Notes under the pieces: generated by a model
Told to the model about the DNA's origin: nothing
The model's input: the letters and a program-made list of their open reading frames with translations, nothing else
The model's database searches: none
In this document: one piece after another, positions 47,973 through 58,376 of the stretch
Layout: every line of letters begins with the position of its first letter
Position numbering within the stretch: the first letter of the stretch is position 1
Assembly: GCF_001577835.2 (NCBI RefSeq)
Contig: NC_029519.1
Coordinates: 80,757,067-80,821,066, forward strand
Source: Coturnix japonica
Taxonomy: Eukaryota; Chordata; Aves; Galliformes; Phasianidae
Reading direction: 5' to 3'
DNA length: 64,000 bases
Program-made: the position numbers and the translations under genes

Positions 47973-48756
47973 CCTCTCTGATACTGAAAGATGCTGTTGA
48001 GAAAGGTATGGATGGACAGGTTTAATATGTTTGCCTTTAGCCCTGTCTGCTCTCCAGGATTTTACGTGTTTGCTGTCCATGAAACCCTTTTGGATTTTAC
48101 GTTGAAACAGTTCATTGCGCATAACGGGAAATAGAGGTTCAAGTTGAACTTTTAAATTAATGGCCCATCACTTAGAATGCTGAGTGTTCATTATTTATCA
48201 GTCTTCTTTCCTTCTTTGAACACCTGCCCTTCTGACTGGTCATTGAGGAGGAGGAAAAATAAGAAATAATGATGTGATTTGTTACGTGGTTGATAGTGAG
48301 TGTTTAAATACTGCTGATCCCTGCTGCTTTCGAGGTGTTATTGCCCATTAACCCCCATTTGAAACCAGTGACAAAGGCAGGGCGTGCTGTGTTGTAGCTG
48401 GGGCAGCTGCTGCCTTCTCACCTGTAATATTTAACTAGTGGGGGTGGCTGATGTGTTTTAATCTTACAGCAAAAAGTTCAGTCCCAGGGAATGCCATCTC
48501 CTGGTTTGAGACTTGTTGGATGCTCGGAATGCTGCTTGTTAAGCTGGAGATGGGAAGCAAAGCAGACAGAGAATTGGAGTATTTCCACTTTCTCTAAACC
48601 AAGGATTGTAATTAGGGGAACAATATGGTGGTAAGCAGGTTCACACAGCCTGGCTTAATCTAAATGAAACCAAAGCAATGGTTTGGGAGCAAGTGTTGTC
48701 TCCCTTCTCCTAAATCAGACTACTTCCTCTTTATACTTTGGGTAAGTCATCTCATC

Positions 48757-48965
48757 GCTGAATCATTAAGGTTAGAAAAGACCTCTAAGGTGATCGAGCC
48801 CAACCCATCCCAGCATCCTCACTAACCGTGTGTCTCAGTGCTACATCTCCACAGTCTTAAAGACCTTCGGGGATGGTGACTCCACCATCCAGCCCATTCC
48901 AGTGCCTCACCACTCATTTGGAGCAGAATTCCATCCTGTTATCCAGCCTGAACCTCCCCTGGTGT
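48757..48965 (-). mobile_element. CR1 LINE, 3' fragment
   Basis: CTGAATCATTAAGGTTAGAA, AAGACCTCTAAGGTGATCGA, GCTACATCTCCACAGTCTTA, GATGGTGACTCCACCATCCA and TTATCCAGCCTGAACCTCCC form a minus-strand copy about 209 bases long. Confidence 0.94.
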
Positions 48966-49417
48966 AAGTAGTGGAAGAACAAAACGGTTGCAGGAAACGT
49001 GTGACTCTAGTGACCTGTATCTTTGTATTACGTGTCAAGGAGAGATTTATTACTATGATTGCTTCACTCCTTATCCCTTTTTCTATAAATGAGCTCTGGC
49101 AGATTAATTTGAAGTGCATCAGACAAGAGGAAATTACTGACCTTATGATGCATTGGTGCCATTCACCTTTAATTGTATGAACTGCTGGGGTTGAGCACTC
49201 TATGTCAGTGGGTTCCACCTTCTACTCCAGAGCACTCTATAGGAGTAGTTCTCTTTCCCCAATCAGCAAGGAATAATTGAAGTCTCATGGCTTATTTTTT
49301 GGTAATTTGAAAGCAGGAGGGAGCTCTTTCTTAGAGAGCAGAAGGGTGCTTGTATTACTCTGTCACATTATGTTCTGGGACACCTTGGTGATGAATAGCG
49401 GTAATGAAATGGCAATC

Positions 49418-49510
49418 ATAGAACCATATCACAGAATGGCCTGGGTTGAAAAGGACCACAGTGATCATCCAGTTTCAACCCCCCTGCTATGAACAGGGTT
49501 GCCAACCAAT
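49418..49510 (-). mobile_element. CR1 LINE, young subfamily, 3' fragment
   Basis: CATAGAACCATATCACAGAA, TGGCCTGGGTTGAAAAGGAC, GATCATCCAGTTTCAACCCC and CCTGCTATGAACAGGGTTGC lie on the minus strand, cut short after CCAACCAATGG. Confidence 0.94.
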
Positions 49511-50135
49511 GGAAGCTGGGACAAGCCAAAAGCATTCCTGTTTTTTCTTGACAATAAGAGGAACGGAGTCAACAGAGCAACATTTTGTGCAAAATATCTC
49601 ATTAGTGTGAATGTGCTTTTCCTGTAGATGCTACCAAAATGAGGAAAGAATTTGTGATGACTCAAATAACGATGTAAAATTTCTTCTTTATTTCTCCCTG
49701 AGACATTTAGTTGAGAAGTGGCCTTTACACCATGCTCAGTTTGGTTGTGAAGTGAGAGGTTATTTCCAAACTTTGCATAGGCAGTGTTGAGCCATTGCCT
49801 TTGTTTTTGCTGCTACAAATCTGCTGGGAGCAGATGGAATTTCATTTTTTCCCACTCCTGTCCAAGAATAACTCCTTTCTTAAGGCATTTCAGAGGCAGT
49901 GGGAAAGGTGCATATGGCAGGTTTGGGGATGGAAATGATGAGTTTTGCAGCTACACCTGCCCTGGGGGTGTTCCATCTTGCTGGATGGCTCCAAGTTCTG
50001 CAAACCTGCCACCAAAATGCCTGGAGGATGCCCCCAATTGCTTTATTTTCTGGATGGACTCCAGTCGTTGATTATATAGCTCATTTATTGGGTCAGTTGT
50101 GCTCTTCTTATTATTATTCTTAAGGAAAGATTTCA

Positions 50136-50266
50136 TTTCAAGGCCAGGCTGGATGTGGCTCTGGGCAGCCTGGTCTGCTGGTTGGTGACCTTGCACATAG
50201 CAGGGGGTTAAAACCGAGTGATCCTTTGTGGTCCTTCTCAACCCAGGCCATTCTGTGGTTCTATGA
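50136..50266 (+). mobile_element. CR1 LINE, young subfamily, 3' fragment
   Basis: TCAAGGCCAGGCTGGATGTG, GGTCTGCTGGTTGGTGACCT, GCACATAGCAGGGGGTTAAA and CCAGGCCATTCTGTGGTTCT form a plus-strand copy of about 131 bases, 5'-truncated within the 3' UTR. Confidence 0.95.
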
Positions 50267-50566
50267 TCTGCAGATTGATGCATTGGCTTACAACAAGAAA
50301 AGGAGGAAAATAAACTTGTGTGCACACCCGCCCGCAGTGCTGAGCAGTCGGTGGGCTGGTGGCTGTGACCCTCCCTGCCCTGCCAAGCTGTTCATAGACA
50401 AACTGCTCGCGGTGCAAAGGAATGCTAACGGATCCTGGGCTGCAAAGATATTTTGGCACGTCTGTTGCTAAGGCTGCGTTGACACAAGCCATAAATTCTG
50501 CATTATGTGCAAATCGCTGCCTCGTCTCTAAGTTTTCAGCATTAACTCAAAATGGGAAACAGTTTC

Positions 50567-50705
50567 ATAGAATCACTGAATGATAGAATGGAGGTGGTGG
50601 GATCACCATCCTTGGAGGTATTGTAGAGCCGTGGAGATGTGGCACTGAGGGATGTGGTCATTGAGCATAATGGGGATGGGTTGGACTTGGGGATCTTGGA
50701 GCGAT
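50567..50705 (+). mobile_element. CR1 LINE, 3' fragment with a reversed tail scrap
   Basis: A minus-strand tail scrap (CATAGAATCACTGAATGATA) at 50567-50590 is followed by plus-strand CR1 3' UTR: GGTGGGATCACCATCCTTGG, GAGATGTGGCACTGAGGGAT and ATGGGTTGGACTTGGGGATC. The plus copy loses its own tail near GGAGCGATG. Confidence 0.85.
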
Positions 50706-51057
50706 GTGAAGGATGCCACTGTCGAGTTATTGATGCTTGTTGGGCTCGGGGAAGATAAGGAACATGTTGTGATGTTTGTAAATCACTCTGTGTCTTGCTA
50801 TGGTGTGGAGATCAGTTGAGTGATCAGGCACAGCTCACGTTTCATTTATTTTCTTAGGCTGCTGAATAAAAAGTGATGGTTTGAGCAGTGTGGGCTTACT
50901 TCATTCTCTCAAGATGTCAGTGGAAAAATTGAGGCTCGGTGGCGGAAGGATCTGAGTGTGGCTCAATCACTATTACCAGCAGTTTTGATTTAAGAGATTC
51001 GAGGTGAATTCATCAAATCTACGTCAAATCTGGCCTTTTTTTTCACCATTCATTAAG

Positions 51058-51310
51058 CCAGAATCCCAGAACTATAGAGGTTGGAAGGGACTTTTGGAGA
51101 TCCTCTGGTCCATCTCCCCTCCTGAAGCAATTCCCTTCAGCAGGTTGCTCAGGAATCATCCGTGTGGGTTTGGATACGTCTAAAGAAGAGTCCCCCACCT
51201 CTCTGTGCCAGGGCTGTACCACTCCCAAAGGAGAGAAGCTGTTCCCTATGTTCAGTTGAAGCTTGTGGGTTCCAGTCTGTGCTTGGCGCCCCTACAACTG
51301 TTGCTCTGTA
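51058..51310 (-). mobile_element. CR1 LINE, old 3' fragment
   Basis: CAGAATCCCAGAACTATAGA, GGTTGGAAGGGACTTTTGGA, GATCCTCTGGTCCATCTCCC and CAGCAGGTTGCTCAGGAATC are followed by GTTCCCTATGTTCAGTTGAA and GTGGGTTCCAGTCTGTGCTT. This is the older, deeply shared avian CR1 3' UTR type and, at about 250 bases, one of the longer old copies here. Confidence 0.9.
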
Positions 51311-52599
51311 TTTGAGTATAGAGTCTAATGGGCTTCCATCTACTGGATGTAAAAAGCATTGTATTAAAAACCATTCATCTACAAGTAAACGGGGATTCAC
51401 AGCCCATTCATAGACTTCATCTTTCAGAGGATTTTCAGGGTTTTTTTTAACATTCCCTAATAAAAATCCACATACAGGAGCATTTGCACATCTGGGTTTC
51501 TTCACACTTGTGCTTCGCGGACCTTTTAAGCAGCAAGATTTCTTCCACGGTTGAACACACAGGTTGGTGTTAATACACGGATGTGCTAAAGTTGCTTTCA
51601 GATGTACTGTTAATCTGTTTCATTTATAAACTGTTTTCTTCCAAGTTTGTTTTTGGATGCTTAATCCTCAAATGCTGCGTTTGTGCATCACTGATATCAA
51701 GGAGCAGAATTGAAACCTGTACAGCTTCCTGCACGTTATCGGTGTAAGAGCTCTGTGAATATTCAGTAAAAGCAACAGCAAATCAATGTAAACAAACCCA
51801 GGCTGCCCCAAGCACGTGTTCCAGCCTGGATTCCTCTTTCCCTATTGATCTCTTGCACTTTGCACGACCTTTTCCATGTCACTGCAGCCAAAAGACTGCT
51901 TGAAATGCGTTAGGGATTGGCACCGTGTAGGTTCACAAAGCCTCTGGATCTCAGGACATCTGTGCTTTATTTCTTTTGTGATCTACACCTGCATAACTGC
52001 ATCAGAATCCTTTCTTCAGCTCAGAACCAAGTGGATGTGAACCTTTACACCCAACTGTTTGCTGACTTGTTGGAATTGTATTATTTTATGTTTTCTTTTA
52101 GGGAACATTTCCCAGCAGGTAACGCTGCTTGGAAGTTTTTGTATGTCAGGATGAAATGAAAGGAATTATTTCTATCCCTATTAGGAAAGTGGGTCGGGTT
52201 GTGATATTATTTATAGGATGTCTCAGTAGTTTCATTTTCCTTTTTTTTTTTTTTGCCACAAATGACTGATCTTTGGCTTCAGCTTTCTGTAAGTGCTGCT
52301 GCTGGTTGCTGTGCTCTGCATCTGGCCTAGAAATCAACAGTGCTGGATGTGGGCAAACTTGCAAGGATTAAAAGGGACCTGAAAGGTGAGGGTCTTCTGC
52401 ACCATGGGGGTGACCTTAAACTCCATTCATTTCAGTGTGCCAGTGGTTGGAAGCTGAAGTCAGCAGCTCAGCCTGATTTTGTTCACATGTGCCATCAACA
52501 GCCTCTTTTTCCTGAGCTTAAGAGTAGGAATGGTGGCTTGAGAGATTATTGAAGTGTTCTTCAACTAAGAGAGAATATTGATGTGTCTGTGGTTCATCT

Positions 52600-52718
52600 G
52601 GAGATCAGGACTGGAGACCCTGCTGGCAGCAGGGAGGTTGGAGATTGATGGTCTTTGAGGTCCTTTCCAACCCAAACTCATTCTATCATTCTATAATCTG
52701 AATCGATTCTATGATTCT
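52600..52718 (+). mobile_element. CR1 LINE, 3' fragment with long tail
   Basis: GGAGACCCTGCTGGCAGCAG, GGAGGTTGGAGATTGATGGT, CTTTGAGGTCCTTTCCAACC and CAAACTCATTCTATCATTCT are followed by further octamer-like units up to GATTCTATGATTC. It is the same type as the copy at 15910. Confidence 0.92.
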
Positions 52719-54056
52719 TCCCTCACCCCCTCAACTTACATTGGGTACCTTGTGTATTACACAAAGCCAGGCAGGATCTTGGATAATGCAGTGCATTTGT
52801 TTGATCATCCAGTGGCAGACCTTGAAGAGACCTGTCTGGCTCGGGAGCTCTTTCATCATCAGCCTTTGATGATTCTCTTTGAATAACTCCTTTTCTCCCT
52901 ACTTTCCTCTTACAGGGAGCTCAGTTTATGTTGTTGCTGAAGCAATTAGTGTGAGGTGAGACTGCTTGTGAGAGCTCTTGGCCAAAGGCTGTAAGGATTC
53001 ACTCTGTGGTTGCGTGCAAGTGAAAAAGGGTTGGTTATCTTCCTTTTCTTCTGCCAAGTTAGATGCTGTGTGATGCACCAGCTCTATTTGTTACTGCTAC
53101 AACCCAGCAGCCTCCAGGCCCGCCGAGTTGTTTTAGGCAGGGTGAGCACTTGCAGCTTGCTCATCTTCGTTTCAAAGAAGTAGGCCAAGAGCCAATAAAT
53201 GGGTTTGTGAACAGATGGGGAAAGCACAGAGCAACTGTTAGACCAGCTTCGTAGACAACTGCTGGAGCTGATACCGCCTGCACGGCTCTCGTCTCAGGTA
53301 CAGGAGCTGGGTGAAGGTTGGCTTCAAAAAGGGGAATCCAAGTGGCCTTTCAACATGGAAATATTTCCACATATAATACAGACACTGGAGAGGGTGTTTT
53401 GGAAACAAACACTGAGTCAAGATTGGGATCACAGAATTGCTGAATGGTTGGTGTGGAGCTGCACCTCCAAGATACTGCTTAATTTGAAGAAGAGGATTCT
53501 ATGGGATGACTGTGATATTACTGTATTTGTTTTTCCCTCAGTTAATTTGAATGGGGAGAATTTACTTTATAAGATTCAGATTTACACTGCAGCATGGATG
53601 TTTGAGTTGACTGTCTCATGCTCATGCACTGAACAGAGCCGTGTGTTGTCTGAGATGGGGCTGGAAATAAAGGTAGAAGGATAGGAAATACAGATAGATA
53701 GGAATCTAAATGCGAGATGACCTCCATTTGACTTTAGTTGCTGGACCAATTTAGGAGCTAGATCATCAGATGGAGCTACAGCATGTTCCTAATGCCATTG
53801 TTATTGCAGTGTCTATAACCTCTGCTTGGGCAACAGTGGTGAAGTGGTGATGTCTTTTGGGATCTGGCATGGATTTTCAGTGCTTGAACTGGCATTGGAA
53901 AAGGGAACTCAACTTTGTTGTTTCTGTTGTCTTGAATGATGACTTGGGTAATCTGGTGTCCTGTTATGCGATTTCTTGATGGATATAATTTCCTTAGCTT
54001 GCAAATAAAAGTTGTAAGGAGGAGAGGAAGTAAATGTCTTCCATAAAGAGGAATTG

Positions 54057-54310
54057 AATCATAGAATCATAGAATGGCCTGGGTTGAAAAGGACCACAAT
54101 GATCATCTGGTTTCAACCCCCTGCTATGTGCAGGGTCACCAACCAGCAGCCCAGGCTGCCCAGAGCCACATCCAGCCTGGCCTTGAATGCCTGCAGGGAT
54201 GGGGCATCCACAGCCTCCTTGGGCAACCTGTTCCAGTGCATCACCACCCTATGGGTGAAAAACTTCCTCCTAATATCCAACCTAAACCTCCCCTGTCTCA
54301 TTTATAACCA
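54057..54310 (-). mobile_element. CR1 LINE, young subfamily, 3' fragment
   Basis: GAATCATAGAATCATAGAAT, GGCCTGGGTTGAAAAGGACC, CAATGATCATCTGGTTTCAA, CCAGCAGCCCAGGCTGCCCA and TCCTAATATCCAACCTAAAC extend to TGTCTCATTTATAACC. It is near-identical to 39754-40021 by eye. Confidence 0.97.
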
Positions 54311-55011
54311 TGTTTAAAACGTACCAAAGTGAGTTTTCAGATGAAATATCATTGCAGTTCCTCCCTGGCAGGAGAGCTGGTTGGACACACAAAACTTGAA
54401 GGGATTAATGAGACAACTGCAGGTTTGGGTTGGTTCATTTGGGTTGTGGCTGAGGAGGGGACATGGTTTGAGATCAAACCTGATGCTGAAAGCAGGCCAG
54501 GGGCAGAGGCACCAGGCAGCCCCAAATGGGACAGCTATGGGGGGGCATTTGTTTTTGGTGACAGCAGAAGAGCAGGAGTCAGGAATGGGAGCCTGGTGCC
54601 CTTCATAGAGGGGCACTGTTGGAAAATAATTTGGTTTCTAGCTTGGTGACTTAATGATTTTTAAGCCTGTAGGAGCTTTTGTGCTTTCTGATCTCTCCTA
54701 GGCTGCAGGTACAGACTCAGGCTTTGTTGGAGCTCAGCATCTTGTCGGATTGAGGCGGATATTTCATTAGCAAAGAGATTTAGCATCAGTGGCTGTGTGG
54801 ATTCCTTTCACCTGCTGTAATTTCACTGACTCTCCTCTCAGACCTTGCTGGGCTTTTCAGGCTCTGCTCTTATCTCTGATCAGCAGCCAGGAAGTCACCT
54901 TTCGTATCTTAGAAACGTCCCACGGAAGGGCAGAGCTAACCTCTCCTTTGAAGAAACCATGTTGCCTGTCTTAAATTAACTGTGTCAGTCACTGTGGTTT
55001 TTTGAAGCAAG

Positions 55012-55185
55012 GCCACAATAACCCCATGCAGCGCTATAGGCTTGGGGCTGAGTGGCTGGATGACTGTAAAGAGGAAAGGGACCTGGGGGGGTTGGTTGAT
55101 GCTCGGCTGAACGTGAGCCCACAGTGTGCCCAGGTGGCCAAGAAGGCCAACGGCATCCTTAGCCTGCATTAGAAATAGCATGATC
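55012..55185 (+). mobile_element. CR1 LINE, internal ORF2 fragment
   Basis: GCGCTATAGGCTTGGGGCTG, AGAGGAAAGGGACCTGGGGG, GGTTGGTTGATGCTCGGCTG, AGCCCACAGTGTGCCCAGGT and GGCCAAGAAGGCCAACGGCA encode the conserved end of the CR1 reverse transcriptase ORF, including the 'VAKKANGIL' stretch. The 3' UTR is absent. A reversed 33-base young-type CR1 scrap follows at 55190-55222. Confidence 0.92.
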
Positions 55186-55744
55186 TAATCTAAACCTCCC
55201 GTCTGAGTTTAAAACCATGTAATCCTGCATGTGGCTGATTGCTTTCCATGCCCATACACTGGGACCCGTAGGAAACCATAGGGTAGATCAGTGTGTGGTT
55301 TTTGTGTTTACTTGGTGTTCTTTCAGAAAATGAACAAAGATAAGTTGTTAATCAGTTCAGGGTAGAATGCCATTGTTCTGTAATAGGCTGCAGCAACCCT
55401 CTCTTTATTGGATGCAACTTCAGATTTACCCGAAACAATGGCTTCTAATTGTGGTGTTGTTTGAGAGGAGAGGGGAGGGAGGAAGAAGACTCACTGTGTG
55501 CATCAGTCTCTAGTTTTAGCAGCTTCAAAATGAGGACGAACAGTTGGTTTTCGTGGTAGTTTTCTGTTTTTAGCAGAAGGACTCTGGTGGGAATGCTGGA
55601 GTTTTTCTGTCACACTGGAAGCAATGGAAACCAATGAGATCTGCTGAGAATCTGAGGCAAAATTAAATGTTTTCAACACCTTGCTGCCAGCATGTCGTGT
55701 GTACCTTTAATGATGTGATGTATTGGAAGGAATATAGAATTTGG

Positions 55745-55818
55745 ATGGAACCAAGAGTTGGACTCATTGATCCTTATGGGTCCCTTCCGGCTTAGGTTAT
55801 CCTATGATTCTATTAATG
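55745..55818 (+). mobile_element. CR1 LINE, 3' tip
   Basis: AGAGTTGGACTCATTGATCC, TTATGGGTCCCTTCCGGCTT and AGGTTATCCTATGATTCTAT form the final 75 or so bases of a plus-strand CR1 of the 'CTTGTGGGTCCCTTCC' type. Confidence 0.88.
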
Positions 55819-56375
55819 ACCTTAAAAAATGAATTACTCTGATGCTACGAGCTCCTTGGAGTTTGTGACTCTTTGTGTTCAGCTGTTTAGATTTATTAGA
55901 TGGTAATTAGAAAACAGCTTTGAGTCTTCACCTCATTGTGCGATTCACGGCTCTGCCGGGACTTTGTCAGTATACAGCAATTTGTATCTAACAAATACAC
56001 ACGTCTAACATTGCTGACACTATTAAGAGCCTGGGTGAAAGTCAGTGAGAAATTTACATCAGCTGTAAGGAGCTGTGGTAGCAATGCAAACAGCCCTTTG
56101 GTAGTGTCTGCATGCACGTTAGCATTCATATCTATTTTAAAATCTCCAGTTTTTAACCAGAAATATGCAAGAGTTTTTCCACCGTGGTGGTTTTGAAGGC
56201 AGCGTTGTCGCTTTGTAGTTCAGTGCTCTATCTGTGCTTTGCTAAAAGCGTTATCTTTGCACTGTGTGTGTTTTTCCACTCTGACCACGTGTACTCACCC
56301 ATCATAGAGAACACCTGAAGGACTTGGCTTCTTTCTTTCATAGGGTGCAGCACCTTGAGACCAAGTCATGAAGAA

Positions 56376-56592
56376 TGCCTGTTCCAGTGCATCACCACCT
56401 TCTGGGTGAAAATCTTCCTCCTAATATCCAACCTAAACCTCCCCTGTCTCAGTTTAAAACCATTCCCCCTTGTCCTATCGCTATCCACCCTTGTAAACAA
56501 CCATTCCCCCTTCTGTTTGTATGCTCCCTTCAAGTACCAGAAGGCCACAGTGAGGTCTCCCTGGAGCCTTCTCTTCTCCAAGCTAAACCTTG
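56376..56592 (-). mobile_element. CR1 LINE, young subfamily, missing its 3' end
   Basis: CCTGTTCCAGTGCATCACCA, CTAATATCCAACCTAAACCT, CCATTCCCCCTTGTCCTATC, CTCCCTTCAAGTACCAGAAG and GGAGCCTTCTCTTCTCCAAG form the minus-strand CR1 from the mid 3' UTR back into ORF2. Unlike every other young copy here, the terminal 160-170 bases and the octamer tail are gone. Confidence 0.94.
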
Positions 56593-56679
56593 GAGCTAAA
56601 ACATCCTTCCCTTCCCAAATCCACACCAGAGGCATTGGGAAGCTGGTGTACCCTGACTTGACTTTAGTGTATCAGCCGT

Positions 56680-56756
56680 GGGGAGATGGTCAGTGGGCAT
56701 GGTGAAAGTGGGTTGGGGTTGACTTTGGTCTTTTCCATCCTCTATGATTCTATGAT
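56680..56756 (+). mobile_element. CR1 LINE, 3' tip
   Basis: GGAGATGGTCAGTGGGCATG, GGGTTGGGGTTGACTTTGGT and CTTTTCCATCCTCTATGATT form a plus-strand older-type CR1 tail, ending TCTATGATT. Confidence 0.85.
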
Positions 56757-57489
56757 TAGAGTTAGGAATAGTATGGTTAGGCTGCAGGGCTGAGAGTAGC
56801 CCTATGGGCACAACCCTGCGAGTATCACGTGTCCCACACTCAATCCAATCTCTTCTCCTTTTGAAGGCCTGAACTCTAATTTTGTTATTATTATTTAATA
56901 TCCTGTAGTTGTCTGTAGCGGCAACAGCTTCTAAAGCTTAGCGAGGAATCTGAGCAACTTACAGATAAGCATTTAACAGCGTATCGTGGAAATAGGATCT
57001 TTTATTTATTTTTTAACTAAATCTTGTGTTTTGTTTTTGCTTTGCCATCACATGATCGTTAATTATATGGATGTTGACACGCTCTGAGATCAGACACGGC
57101 TTGGGTTTATGGGTTGTTTATTGTGTAGCGTTGCTCTCGATGGCGTTTCGGTGGTGAATGATTTAATAATCGTTGCCAGAGAAAGTTGTTCAAGGAGTTT
57201 TCTGAGCTCTCTGAGAGCTTGGCAGGTTGCATAAGGTTGTTTTTCAGCATGCGAGACTTACTCAGGTTTCCAGTGTCTGTTGGCTCTTGAATGCAAAGTG
57301 CTGTCAGCACTGAAGCACTGACATGATCTCTTTTCTACCCTTCCATGGTTATTACATATTACAAGAGGACTAGATTCTGTTTTCTACAGTTAAGAATTTC
57401 CATCCCTTTTTGCAAATTCTATGCCAATAGAGAAGTACTTTGAATTTTCAAAGATATTGAAACCTTGAATTGTGGTGTGCATTGCATAG

Positions 57490-57592
57490 TATCATAGAAT
57501 AGCGTGGATTGAAAAGGACAACAGGGATCATCTGGTTTCAACCCCATGCTATGTGCAGGGTTGCCAACCAGCAGACCAGGCTGCCCAGTGCC
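57490..57592 (-). mobile_element. CR1 LINE, young subfamily, 3' fragment
   Basis: TATCATAGAATAGCGTGGAT, TGAAAAGGACAACAGGGATC, CATGCTATGTGCAGGGTTGC and CAGCAGACCAGGCTGCCCAG lie on the minus strand, about 0.7 kb before exon 2. Confidence 0.95.
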
Positions 57593-57764
57593 TGGTTTTT
57601 GGGAACCCAAGTGGTATAAGGGGTCTGCTGTCCCAAACTTCAACTCTATGCCTCTGTTACCTTTTAGATAGTGTGGTTGTCCTCTCAGTTGTCTGTGATC
57701 TCTGGAGAGAAATGTTGAAATCATGGTGGAGGAGATAAGTCATAACTGAAGCCAGTATGTTGCT

Positions 57765-57953
57765 ACCTTCAGGGAGGGCTCGGGTTGGATATTAGGAAAT
57801 ATACTGGCACAGGCTGTGCAGGCAGTGTTAGAATCACCATCCCAAGAGGTGTCCAAGGGCTGTGAGGCACTGAGGGTCATGGTTTAATGGTCATGGGTTG
57901 GGGTTGGCCATAGGACTTACAGGTCTTTTCCAACCTTAATGATTCCGTGATTG
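57765..57953 (+). mobile_element. CR1 LINE, 3' fragment
   Basis: CGGGTTGGATATTAGGAAAT, AGAATCACCATCCCAAGAGG, CATGGGTTGGGGTTGGCCAT and CTTTTCCAACCTTAATGATT followed by CCGTGATTG form a plus-strand copy with internal losses. It is the nearest CR1 to ATRN exon 2, 340 bases upstream of the acceptor. Confidence 0.92.
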
Positions 57954-58292
57954 ATTTTGTGTCACTGTATGTGTGTTTGGCTGTTAAATTTCCAATATGA
58001 GTGATGAGGATGTGTAAGCAACCTTTGCATGTCTTTGGTCGCTCTTTCCAGTCTCTGTGTTAGGCTTTTCTGGTAGAAAAACCATCACTCTTACTTCATT
58101 CTCCAAGGACAATAATCAGAAAGCATGTACACAGACTTGAACAGGAAAATCCCAATTGATTCGTGTTGCATTGTTTTTAAGGGCTCTTCAGAAGGTGAAA
58201 ACCCAGCAATGGATCTCCTAAATTCAGGATATCCTTTATGAATGCTGTAACTTTGAAGACTAATGCTTGTCTTTATTCTTTTTTGTTTACAG

Positions 58293-58376
58293 ACTCACTG
58301 AACCTTCAGGGTACGTAACGGATGGGCCTGGGAACTACAAATACAAAACAAAATGCACTTGGCTAATTGAAGGGAG
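58293..58376 (+). CDS. ATRN: ATRN (attractin) coding exon 2
   Basis: Eighty-four bases encode (R)LTEPSGYVTDGPGNYKYKTKCTWLIEG(R), the first strands of the CUB domain; the bracketed residues are split codons. The acceptor is TTTTTTGTTTACAG|A and the donor GGGAG|GTGAGT, both standard. Reading from exon 1 (phase 2) restores AG+A, an Arg codon, so the frame is continuous. GPGNYKYKTKCTWLIEG is shared word for word with mammalian ATRN. LTEPSGY is closer to the paralogue ATRNL1 than to human ATRN, a small mosaic feature. The cysteine in KTKC pairs in the CUB fold with the one in CGGRFR at the end of exon 1. Confidence 0.96.

Larger units (their letters stand above)
33288..58292 (+). other. ATRN: ATRN intron 1 (about 25.0 kb)
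   Basis: The donor is GTGAGG at 33288 and the acceptor is TTTTTTGTTTACAG ending at 58292. Intron phase is 2. The first kilobase is G-rich on the coding strand. From about 35.8 kb on it is crowded with CR1 fragments on both strands. Stretches free of recognisable repeats, where I see no gene, include 34300-35790, 40030-41420, 44110-45860, 46210-47510, 51320-52590, 52720-54050 and 55820-56370. Confidence 0.9.

Noticed and set aside
49637-49795. Exon-like stretch after TTTTCCTGTAG in intron 1
   Set aside because: About 50 open codons follow a plausible acceptor, but no donor is at the end and the peptide resembles nothing in attractin, whose exon 1 and 2 join directly.
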